From positions 1 to 13,888 of the forward strand of contig JAUIEM010000269.1 in NCBI GenBank assembly GCA_030428695.1: a DNA stretch of 13,888 bases. The letters are read 5' to 3'. Below are positions 6,833-13,150 of the stretch, in pieces. This stretch comes from a bacterium. Its GTDB lineage: Bacteria; Planctomycetota; J058; JAJDCP01. The notes under the pieces are model-generated. The model had not been told where the DNA came from and made no database searches. It saw only the letters and a program-made list of their open reading frames with translations. Numbering within the stretch: position 1 is the first letter of the stretch; every line of letters starts with the position of its first letter. A program made the position numbers and the translations under genes.

Positions 6833-7819
6833 ATGCCCCAGCCCCACATTTCCGTGGTCACCCCGGTCTACGGCTGTCCGGAGAGCCTGGACGAGCTCTA
6901 TACCCGCCTCGCAGCCTCGCTCGGCGAGCTCTGCGAGGAGTGGGAGATCGTGATGGTCAACGACGCGAGCCCGGACGACTCCTGGCAGCGCATCCAACGT
7001 CTCGCGGCCCTCGATCCGCGGGTGCGCGGCGTCAACCTGTCGCGGAACTTCGGCCAGCACTACGCGATCACCGCCGGCATCGACATCGCGCGCGGCGACT
7101 GGGTGGTCGTGATGGACTGCGACCTGCAGGACCGGCCGGAGGAGATTCCCAAACTCTACGCCAAGGCCCAGGAAGGCTACCAGGTCGTGGTCGGGCGCAG
7201 GGCCCAGCGCCGGGACTCGTTCCTGAAGCGCGCGAGCTCCCGCCTGTTCGGCATCGCCTTCCGCTTCTTCACCCGCACGAAGGTCGACCACAGCGTCGGC
7301 AACTTCGGCATCTACGGGCGGGACGTGATCGACGGCGTGTGCCGGATGCGGGAGCAGAACCGCTCCTTCGCCCTGTTCGCGCACTGGGTCGGGTTCCGCC
7401 GCACCGCCATCGACGTCGAGCACTCCCAGCGCCCCCGCGGCTCTTCGAGCTACACCCTGCGCAAGCTCCTGCGGCTGGCCTTCGACAGCATCGTGTCGCA
7501 CTCGAACCGGCTCTTGTGGCTGTCGGTCGTCCTCGGCTTCGGGCTCGCCCTCGTGTCGCTGCTCGGCGGGTTGTGGCTGGTGATCCGCTACCTCACCTGG
7601 GGAATCTCGGTCGTCGGCTGGACCAGCCTGATCGTGTCGGTGTTCTTCTCGACCGGGCTCCTGATCTGCAACATCGGCGTGGTCGGCCTGTACGTCGGCA
7701 AAATCTTCGACGAGGTCAAGCGCCGGCCGCTGTACCTGGTCGGGGAGACGACCTTCGGGCGGGCCGGCGAGCCTCCGCCCAGCCGCGGCAGCGGGACGCC
7801 AGGAGCCTCCAGACGCTGA
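6833..7819 (+). CDS. GT2 family glycosyltransferase, polyprenyl-phosphate type (GtrB/ArnC-like)
   Basis: 328-residue inverting GT-A glycosyltransferase with an N-terminal cytoplasmic catalytic domain (about 1-215). It shows ISVVTPVYG, VNDASPDDS (nucleotide-binding Asp44), the metal-binding DxD as DCDLQD (Asp95, Asp97) and a QRPRGSSSY loop. Two C-terminal membrane segments follow (about 228-252 and 262-288), ending in the EVKRRPLYLV tail. That architecture is typical of enzymes such as ArnC and GtrB that move a nucleotide-linked sugar to undecaprenyl phosphate. A GAGGGA sits a few bases before the ATG. The stop at 7817-7819 is followed by a gap with its own promoter, so it is probably not strictly in the acyl operon. 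The sugar is unknown; the nearby 4-amino-sugar genes make an amino sugar a reasonable guess, and ArnC itself uses a 4-formamido sugar. Confidence 0.85.
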   Translation: MPQPHISVVTPVYGCPESLDELYTRLAASLGELCEEWEIVMVNDASPDDSWQRIQRLAALDPRVRGVNLSRNFGQHYAITAGIDIARGDWVVVMDCDLQDRPEEIPKLYAKAQEGYQVVVGRRAQRRDSFLKRASSRLFGIAFRFFTRTKVDHSVGNFGIYGRDVIDGVCRMREQNRSFALFAHWVGFRRTAIDVEHSQRPRGSSSYTLRKLLRLAFDSIVSHSNRLLWLSVVLGFGLALVSLLGGLWLVIRYLTWGISVVGWTSLIVSVFFSTGLLICNIGVVGLYVGKIFDEVKRRPLYLVGETTFGRAGEPPPSRGSGTPGASRR

Positions 7820-7850
7820 TGTCTAGCCGCCGCCGCCCGCGGCGCCGTGG

Positions 7851-7879
7851 TTGCGCCGGTCCCGACGGACGGCTATCAT
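7851..7879 (+). promoter_or_regulatory. Probable promoter of the six-gene acyl-modification operon
   Basis: TTGCGC at 7851-7856 and TATCAT at 7874-7879 (five of six to consensus) are exactly 17 bases apart in the 137-base gap after the GT2 gene. Start of transcription near 7886 gives a leader of about 70 bases to the ATG at 7957. A GC hairpin at 7831-7844 (CGCCGC/GCGGCG) just upstream has no T-tract. The -10 context GCTATCAT resembles GCTATATT ahead of the GT2 gene. Confidence 0.55.
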
Positions 7880-7956
7880 CCACAGGCTGCGCCTGCCCTG
7901 CCCGCCAACGTGGCGCCGGCGGCGGCGAGACCCCCTTCGATGCACCCGGGAAGTGG

Positions 7957-9132
7957 ATGAGAGTCCTCGTCGAGACCACCCCCGCCGACACGGCCGCGGC
8001 CCTGCGCGAGGCCTGGCAGGCCGCGCCCAGCTTCGCCCTGCTGACGGCGCGCAGCGTCTGGACCGAGGACCAGGCCCTGGAAGCGCTCGGAGCCCTGCCC
8101 GCGCGGCTGCACACCGACCACTTCGCCCTCCTGACCTCGGGCAGCACCGGCGAGCCGAAGCTGGTGGTCGGCTGCCGTCGCCGCGCCGAACGGCTGGTCG
8201 ACGTCCTGCACGACGCCCAGCACAGCGATCCCTGCGCCGAGACCGTGCTCGCGCTGCCCCTCGCCTACTGCTACGCCTTCGTCAACCAGTGGCTGTGGAG
8301 CGCCCGGAAAGAGCGTGCGCTGCGGACCACCACCGGCATGTCCGATCCCGCCGCGCTCCAGACCTCCCTCACCGCCGCCGAGGACGCGATGCTGTGCCTG
8401 GTCGGCCGCCAGGTGCCGCTCCTGCGCAGCTACTTCGGCGCGCGCAGCTTCCCCGGGATCATCCGCCTGCACTTCGCCGGCGGCCGCTTCCCCGAGGCCG
8501 AGCTGCCCTACCTGACCCGCGCCTTTCCCCGCGCCCGCATCTTCAACAACTTCGGCTGCGCCGAGGCCCTGCCCCGGCTGACTTTGCGCGAGGTCGCCGC
8601 GGGCGACGCGGACATCGACATCGGCGCGCCGCTGCCCGGCGTCGCGCTGCGCGTCCGGGAGGGCATGCTCGAGTTCCAGAGCCCCTACCGGGCGGTCGCC
8701 TTCGCCGGCGCGGAGGGAGTGCGCCTGATCGCCGACGAGGACTGGATCCCGACCGGCGACCGGGCGGAGCGCGAGGGCGCGATCTGGCGGCTGCTCGGGC
8801 GCAACGACGAGGTCTTCAAGCGCTACGGGGAGAAGATCTCGCTGCCGGCGGCCAGCCGCGTGGTGCAGGCCCACTGCGACGGGCAGGTCGCCCTCTACGT
8901 CGACCGCGACGGCGCGGGCGAGCCGGGCTACTGCGTCGTGCTCAGCCCGCCGGCCGAGGCGGCGACGGTGCGCGCGATCCTGCAGGCCTTCCGCAAGACC
9001 TTCCGGCGTCCCCACTGGCCGCTGCGCATCGAGGGGGCGGACGCCCTGCCCGTCCTGCCCAACGGCAAGACCGACCGCCAGGCCTTGCGGGGCCTGCCGG
9101 ACAAGGTCCAACTCTGGCGTCAGAGGATCTAG
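7957..9132 (+). CDS. AMP-dependent acyl ligase (ANL superfamily), RfbL-like, short form
   Basis: 391 residues. Adenylate-forming enzyme that would activate a carboxylic acid with ATP and pass it to a thiol, most likely the ACP encoded next. Core motifs are present: P-loop LLTSGSTGEPKLV (59-71), FNNFGCAEALP (196-206, the YGxTE equivalent), PTGDR (265-269), GRNDEVFKRYGEKI (281-294) and the C-terminal catalytic Lys371 in LPNGKTDRQAL. ANL ligases are usually about 500 residues; the first 100 or so are missing here, as only about 58 residues precede the P-loop. An in-frame ATG at 7819 (overlapping the preceding TGA) would add 46 Arg/Gly-rich residues unlike the family and would precede the promoter at 7851-7879, so 7957 is preferred although its ribosome site is weak. 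The stop is one base before the ACP start. The acyl substrate is unknown. Confidence 0.8.
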   Translation: MRVLVETTPADTAAALREAWQAAPSFALLTARSVWTEDQALEALGALPARLHTDHFALLTSGSTGEPKLVVGCRRRAERLVDVLHDAQHSDPCAETVLALPLAYCYAFVNQWLWSARKERALRTTTGMSDPAALQTSLTAAEDAMLCLVGRQVPLLRSYFGARSFPGIIRLHFAGGRFPEAELPYLTRAFPRARIFNNFGCAEALPRLTLREVAAGDADIDIGAPLPGVALRVREGMLEFQSPYRAVAFAGAEGVRLIADEDWIPTGDRAEREGAIWRLLGRNDEVFKRYGEKISLPAASRVVQAHCDGQVALYVDRDGAGEPGYCVVLSPPAEAATVRAILQAFRKTFRRPHWPLRIEGADALPVLPNGKTDRQALRGLPDKVQLWRQRI

Positions 9133-9133
9133 C

Positions 9134-9376
9134 ATGTCGCACCGCGAGCAGCTCAAACAGCTCCTGCTCGACGTCTTCCTGCTCAGCGAGGAGGAGTTCT
9201 CCTTCGAGCTGCGCCGCTCCGAGGTCGAGACCTGGGACTCCCTCGGGGTGGTGTCGCTGGCGGTCGGGGTCCACGAGACCTTCGGCTACCACTTCACCCC
9301 CGAGGAGGCGATGGGCATAGGCTCGGTGGCGGACGTCATCGCCCTGCTGAAGGAGCGGGGGGCCTGGGAGGAATGA
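9134..9376 (+). CDS. Acyl carrier protein
   Basis: 80-residue ACP. It carries the acyl group as a thioester on 4'-phosphopantetheine, which a host PPTase attaches to Ser36 in the motif ETWDSLG. The predicted helices follow the ACP fold: SHREQLKQLLLDVFLL, the acidic SLGVVSLAVGVHETFG helix II, and SVADVIALLKER. It is unlike the fatty-acid AcpP in detail and sits between its probable loading ligase and the alcohol dehydrogenase, so it is a dedicated carrier like RfbK-type proteins of O-antigen loci. The ATG lies one base after the ligase stop with GAGGA five bases before it, and the end overlaps the next start (ATGA), showing tight translational coupling. Confidence 0.88.
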   Translation: MSHREQLKQLLLDVFLLSEEEFSFELRRSEVETWDSLGVVSLAVGVHETFGYHFTPEEAMGIGSVADVIALLKERGAWEE

Positions 9377-10269
9377 GCGTCGCGCTGCTCCCCGCCGACC
9401 AGGTCGCGGCCCTCGATCCGGCCGCGACCCGGCTGTGGTGCAGCCCGCGGCTGCTCGACAGGGTGCGCGCGCGCTTCCCCTTCCCGACGCTCTCCTCCCT
9501 GGAACCGCTGCCACCAGAGGTCACGACGCTGGTCGCCGTCGGGGGCGGCACGCGGCTGGACGCGGTCAAGCTGTGGCGCTTCGAGCAGGGCGCGCGCTGG
9601 CGCCTGATCGCCGTGCCGTCGCGCTGGGGAAGCGGCGCCGAGGTCTCGCCGATCGCGGTCAGCACCCGCGAGGGGAAGAAGCACATCGTCGTCGACCCCG
9701 GCCTGCTGCCCGACGGCCGCGTCGTGCTCCCCGAGCTGGTCGAGACGCTGTCGGATGCGCAGCTGCGCTGGGCCTGCGGGGACGCCTGGTCGCACGCCCT
9801 CGAGGGCTTCCTCTCGCCGCTCGCCGAGGACGCGCTGCGGGCCGAGCTCGCGGCGCTGATGAAGGACATGATCGCGCGCGGCGTCGGCCGGGATCCGGCC
9901 TGGTTCGAGCTGAGCGCGCGGGCCTGCGAGGGCCAGGCGCGGTCGAGCGTCGGCCTGGTGCACGGCATCGCCCACGTGCTCGAGCCGCGGCTCGAGGGGA
10001 TGGGCCACGCGCGGCTGTGCGCCACCCTGCTGCTGCCGGTGTTCCGCTTCGACAGCGCCCGCCAGGGCTGGGAGGAGCTGTGGCGCGGCCACGGCCTCGA
10101 GCCGGCGGAGGTCGAGGCCGTCCTGCAGGGCCTGTTCGACCCGGAGGACTACGCCCGGCTGCGGCCCCTGATCGTCGAGCACTGGAAGACCATCCTGCGC
10201 GACCGCTGCACCCGGACCAACTGCGTGCTCGTCCGCCCGGCCAGCCGCGCGCACTTCGAGGCGGCGTGA
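9373..10269 (+). CDS. Iron-containing (group III) alcohol dehydrogenase family, short form
   Basis: 298 residues. Predicted NAD(P)-dependent reductase or dehydrogenase that would interconvert an aldehyde and an alcohol. Family marks: VAVGGGTRLDAVK (55-67, the GGGSxxDxxK dinucleotide motif), VPSRWGSGAE (81-90, the PTTxGTGSE equivalent) and metal ligands Asp137 and His141 in DAWSHALE, His197 in VHGIAH and His212 in GHARLC. All four metal ligands are kept. The family is usually about 380 residues; both the N-terminal nucleotide domain (about 55 residues before GGG instead of about 90) and the C-terminal helical domain are shorter. It overlaps the ACP gene by four bases and the LuxE-like gene by one base. 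Context points to reduction of the aldehyde made by the LuxC-like enzyme, as proposed for RfbM of V. cholerae O1. Confidence 0.82.
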   Translation: MSVALLPADQVAALDPAATRLWCSPRLLDRVRARFPFPTLSSLEPLPPEVTTLVAVGGGTRLDAVKLWRFEQGARWRLIAVPSRWGSGAEVSPIAVSTREGKKHIVVDPGLLPDGRVVLPELVETLSDAQLRWACGDAWSHALEGFLSPLAEDALRAELAALMKDMIARGVGRDPAWFELSARACEGQARSSVGLVHGIAHVLEPRLEGMGHARLCATLLLPVFRFDSARQGWEELWRGHGLEPAEVEAVLQGLFDPEDYARLRPLIVEHWKTILRDRCTRTNCVLVRPASRAHFEAA

Positions 10270-11303
10270 TGGAGCTGCTGGAGGCGCCGCCGTACGGCCC
10301 ACGGGACGACGAGGCCTTCGTCGACGCGATGCTCGCCCTGCACCGCCACCATCTGGCGGGCTGCGCCCCCTACCGCGCGCTGTTCGGGGACTGGGAGGAA
10401 GACCGCGCGCTCGACGCCTATCCCTACCTGCACGTCGGGCTGTTCAAGTCCCTCGAGCTGGTCACCGAGGGAGCGGGCCGCCGGGGCCGCACGCTACGCT
10501 CCTCCGGCACCAGCGGCAGCGCGAGCCGGGTGGTGCTCGACGCGGAGAGCTCGGCCCGGCAGGCGCGGAGCTCCTCCGCCATTCTGCGCGACTTCGTCGG
10601 CGAAGAGGCGCGCCCGCTGCTGATCCTCGACAGCGCGCGCTCGCTGATGTCGCGGGAGATGTCCGCGCGGGTCGCCGCGGCCCTCAGCCTGAAGCCGCTG
10701 TCGACCCAGCTGTCCTTCCTGCTCGCGTCCGCCGCCGACGCCGCCAGCCTCGACGAGGCGAAGCTGCGCGGGATCCTCGCCGGCGCGGACAGCTTCCTGG
10801 TCTACGGCTTCACCTCCTTCCTGTGGTTCGCCTGGGCGGCCCGGGAGTGGGAAGCGGAGACGCGCGCCCTGCTCGCGACGAAGCGCTTCGCCTTCGTCCA
10901 CTCCGGCGGCTGGAAGACCCTCGAGGCGCAGAGCATCGGCCGGGCTCAGCTCGACGCCAGGCTCCTGGCCGGGGTCGCGGCGGGCTCGTGCGTGGTCGAC
11001 TACTACGGGCTGGTCGAGCAGGTCGGCGTCGTTTATCCCTTGTGCCCGGAGGGCTTCCGCCACGTGCCGGTGTGGGGCGCGGTGCGCATCCGCTGCCCGT
11101 ACACCGGCCGGGCCCTGCGCGAGGGCCGCGGGCAGATCCAGCTGCTGAACACCCTGCCCCTCGGCTCGCCCTGCCACAGCGTGCTGACCGAGGACCAGGG
11201 GCGCATCGAGCCGGGCCCCTGCCCGTGCGGGCGCAGCGGGACGCGCTTCGTGCTCGAGGGCCGCCTGCCGCGGGCCGAGCGCCGGGGGTGCGCCGATGCC
11301 TGA
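10269..11303 (+). CDS. LuxE-like acyl-protein synthetase
   Basis: 344 residues, against about 370 for LuxE. In lux systems LuxE activates a fatty acid with ATP and hands the acyl group to the LuxC reductase; here it would activate the carboxylate to be reduced. Visible motifs: GLFKSLELVT, the AMP-binding SSGTSGSASRVVLD (78-91), HSGGWK (211-216), DYYGLVEQVG (244-253), LLNTLPLGSPCHSVLTEDQG (291-310) and a cysteine-rich tail GPCPCGRSG (316-324). One of the C-terminal cysteines could be the acylated residue, as LuxE is acylated on a C-terminal cysteine, but I cannot align it exactly. Start and previous stop overlap as TGATG. It runs eight bases into the LuxC-like gene, so the pair is coupled. In V. 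cholerae RfbN the two halves are, as I recall, one fused protein. Confidence 0.82.
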   Translation: MELLEAPPYGPRDDEAFVDAMLALHRHHLAGCAPYRALFGDWEEDRALDAYPYLHVGLFKSLELVTEGAGRRGRTLRSSGTSGSASRVVLDAESSARQARSSSAILRDFVGEEARPLLILDSARSLMSREMSARVAAALSLKPLSTQLSFLLASAADAASLDEAKLRGILAGADSFLVYGFTSFLWFAWAAREWEAETRALLATKRFAFVHSGGWKTLEAQSIGRAQLDARLLAGVAAGSCVVDYYGLVEQVGVVYPLCPEGFRHVPVWGAVRIRCPYTGRALREGRGQIQLLNTLPLGSPCHSVLTEDQGRIEPGPCPCGRSGTRFVLEGRLPRAERRGCADA

Positions 11304-12453
11304 GCTGCCGACCTACCACGCGGCCGGCGTGACCAGCGCGCTCTTGCTGCCCTTCTCCCTGCCGGAGCTGTGCGCGGCCTGGAACCAGCTGACGCGGGCG
11401 ATGATCCGCGCCCGGCCCGAGGCCTTCAGCCGGGACGAGTGGGCGTACCTGCTGACCTTCCTCGCCGGCGACAGGCTGGCGGCGATCCCGACCTCGGCCC
11501 TCGGCGCGGAGGGATCCTGCGGAGCGGTGCGCTACGTGCTCCGGCCGCGGGGAGATGTCGCCGTCTGGCTGCCGAACAACGTCAGCCTGCTCGGCCCGCT
11601 GACGCTGGTCGTGCTGTCCCTGACCGGCGCGCGGCTGCGGCTGAAGGGCGGGACGCGGGGGCGCGAGCTGACCGGGGCCTTCCTCGCCTTCTGCCGGGAG
11701 CACGGCGCGCCGCCCCTGCGGGAGGCGCTCGACAGCCGCGTGCGCTACGCGGCCTTCTCCCGCGAGGACCCGCGCAACGCCGCCTGGGCCGGGGAAGCGG
11801 ACGTGCGCATCGTGTTCGGCGGCGACGACACCGCCCGCGCGATCCACGCCCACGCCAAGCTCGACAGCGTCGGGCTGTCCTTCCGCCACCGGGTGTCCGA
11901 GGCGTGGCTGGACCCGGACCTGGTCGACGCGGATGTGTGCCGAGACCTGCTGCGGGTCTTCGCCGTCTACGGCCAGGCCGGCTGCACCTCCCCGCGGCGG
12001 GTGGTGCTGATCGGGGCGGATGCCGGGGCCGCCGAGGCGTTGACGGAGCGGCTCTGGAAGCTGTGGCCGGAGATCCTGCCGGGCCGGCCGCCGGTCCACG
12101 CCGCCTCGCGCAATGTCCTGTCTGCCCAGCTCGCGAAGATCGCCGGGTGGCGTCCGCGGCTGGTGGCCGACCACGCGGCCGTGCTGTGCGCGGGAGAGCT
12201 CGACCGCCCGCTCGTCGACGGTCCCTTCACCCTGCACGTCGTGTCGGGCAGCCTGGACGCGGCCTTCGCGGCGCTGCCCGCCTCCATCCAGACCATCGGC
12301 CACGTGCTCCCGCGGCCCGCAGAGCTGCTGCCGCGTCTCGCGGGCAGCGCCGTCAAGCGGCTGGTGCCCCTCGCGCGCATGCACGACTTCGGGCCGGTCT
12401 GGGATGGCCACCACATCTGGCTCGACTGTTTCGAGCGCATCGAGGTCGGTTGA
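11296..12453 (+). CDS. LuxC-like acyl-CoA/acyl-protein reductase
   Basis: 385 residues, somewhat shorter than LuxC (about 480). NADPH-dependent reductase of the aldehyde-dehydrogenase fold that turns an activated acyl group into an aldehyde through a cysteine thioester. Family marks: GDVAVWLPNNVSLLGPLTLV (86-105), FGGDDTARAI (174-183), and the catalytic cysteine Cys230 in VYGQAGCTSPRRVV (224-237). The start at 11296 lies inside the end of the LuxE-like gene. No luxA, luxB or luxD is present, so bioluminescence is not indicated; the aldehyde is more likely passed to the Fe-ADH two genes upstream. The gene ends directly against the next ATG at 12454. The family call is strong; the chain length of the acyl substrate cannot be read from the sequence. 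Confidence 0.83.
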   Translation: MPELPTYHAAGVTSALLLPFSLPELCAAWNQLTRAMIRARPEAFSRDEWAYLLTFLAGDRLAAIPTSALGAEGSCGAVRYVLRPRGDVAVWLPNNVSLLGPLTLVVLSLTGARLRLKGGTRGRELTGAFLAFCREHGAPPLREALDSRVRYAAFSREDPRNAAWAGEADVRIVFGGDDTARAIHAHAKLDSVGLSFRHRVSEAWLDPDLVDADVCRDLLRVFAVYGQAGCTSPRRVVLIGADAGAAEALTERLWKLWPEILPGRPPVHAASRNVLSAQLAKIAGWRPRLVADHAAVLCAGELDRPLVDGPFTLHVVSGSLDAAFAALPASIQTIGHVLPRPAELLPRLAGSAVKRLVPLARMHDFGPVWDGHHIWLDCFERIEVG

Positions 12454-13146
12454 ATGCTGAGACGCCATGACTTCAACAGTGAGTGGTACGGATCCCCCGT
12501 CGGCCTGGTCGACGACCTCGCCCTGCTCGATCTGCCGGCAGAGGAACGGGACGCCCTGCTCGCGCCCTACGCCTTCGTCGAGCTGCGCGGCACCGGCAGC
12601 GTCGAGCGCGCCGCCCAGGCCCGCGCGGCCGGCTTCGTCCAGGTCGACCTCAACGTCGCGTTCCGCATCGGCCTCGCCCGCCTCGCCCCGACCCCCTCGG
12701 ACCAGAGGCTGCGTTTCGAGACGGCGGAGGAAGCGGACCTCGCGCCGGACCTCGACCAGGTGATGCCGTTCATCCACGAGCGCTTCCTGCACCTGCCGGG
12801 GATGACCGTCGCCCGCCTCAACGAGCGCTACGCCCTGTGGAGCCGGCGGCTGCTGGAAGAGCAGCCGGCGACCTGCGTGCGCGCCCTGTCCGACGGCCGC
12901 ACCCAGGGCTGGTTCCTCGCCCGCCCGCTCGGGCCGGGGAGCCTCGAGCTGACGCTGGCGATGCTGCACCGCGCGGCGACGGTCTCCGGCCAGCTGCTCT
13001 ACCGCGGGGCGCTGCTTCACTTCGCGGGGAAGGGCTTCCGCCTCGGCCAGGCGAAGTTCAGCGCGACGAACACGCCGGTGCTGAACATCTACGCGCACCT
13101 CGGTGCGCGCTTCACCGGCACGACCGACTACTGGATGCGCTGGTAG
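12454..13146 (+). CDS. GNAT N-acyltransferase, WecD/RffC-like
   Basis: 230 residues, near the 224 of E. coli WecD (RffC), which acetylates the 4-amino group of dTDP-Fuc4N. The N-terminus DFNSEWYGSPVGLVDDLAL and the AGFVQVDLN segment (59-67) follow the WecD pattern. The C-terminal GNAT signature is FSATNTPVLNIYAHLGARF (202-220), with the usual Asn (206) and Tyr (213) before the acyl-donor end. The central acetyl-CoA pyrophosphate loop (Q/R-x-x-G-x-G/A) is not obvious. Coming last in an operon with an ACP and acyl-making enzymes, it may use an acyl-ACP or unusual acyl-CoA rather than acetyl-CoA, and its amino-sugar acceptor could come from the WecE-like enzyme. It starts immediately after the LuxC stop and ends four bases before the opposing gene. 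Confidence 0.75.
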   Translation: MLRRHDFNSEWYGSPVGLVDDLALLDLPAEERDALLAPYAFVELRGTGSVERAAQARAAGFVQVDLNVAFRIGLARLAPTPSDQRLRFETAEEADLAPDLDQVMPFIHERFLHLPGMTVARLNERYALWSRRLLEEQPATCVRALSDGRTQGWFLARPLGPGSLELTLAMLHRAATVSGQLLYRGALLHFAGKGFRLGQAKFSATNTPVLNIYAHLGARFTGTTDYWMRW

Positions 13147-13150
13147 GACG

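Noticed and set aside
7831..7844. GC hairpin after the GT2 gene as an intrinsic terminator
   Set aside because: The loop is only two bases at full stem length and there is no T-tract; it may simply reflect GC-rich sequence.
6940..7956. Long upstream extension of the acyl ligase frame through the GT2 gene
   Set aside because: The extension is an out-of-frame shadow of the GT2 gene; ligase similarity begins only after 7957.
7819..7956. ATG at 7819 overlapping the GT2 stop (TGATG) as a coupled ligase start
   Set aside because: It would add 46 Arg/Gly/Cys-rich residues unlike the family, and a TTGCGC-17-TATCAT promoter lies inside the added part. It cannot be fully excluded, as AGGAG sits 13 bases before it.
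10269..12453. Bioluminescence (lux) operon
   Set aside because: Only luxC- and luxE-type functions are present; luciferase subunits and the luxD thioesterase are absent, and the neighbours are sugar-modification genes.
10810..13098. A 762-codon open frame on the minus strand
   Set aside because: It lies opposite the LuxE-, LuxC- and GNAT-like genes, which have strong family motifs; the translation is low-complexity Arg/Gly/Ala/Pro sequence.
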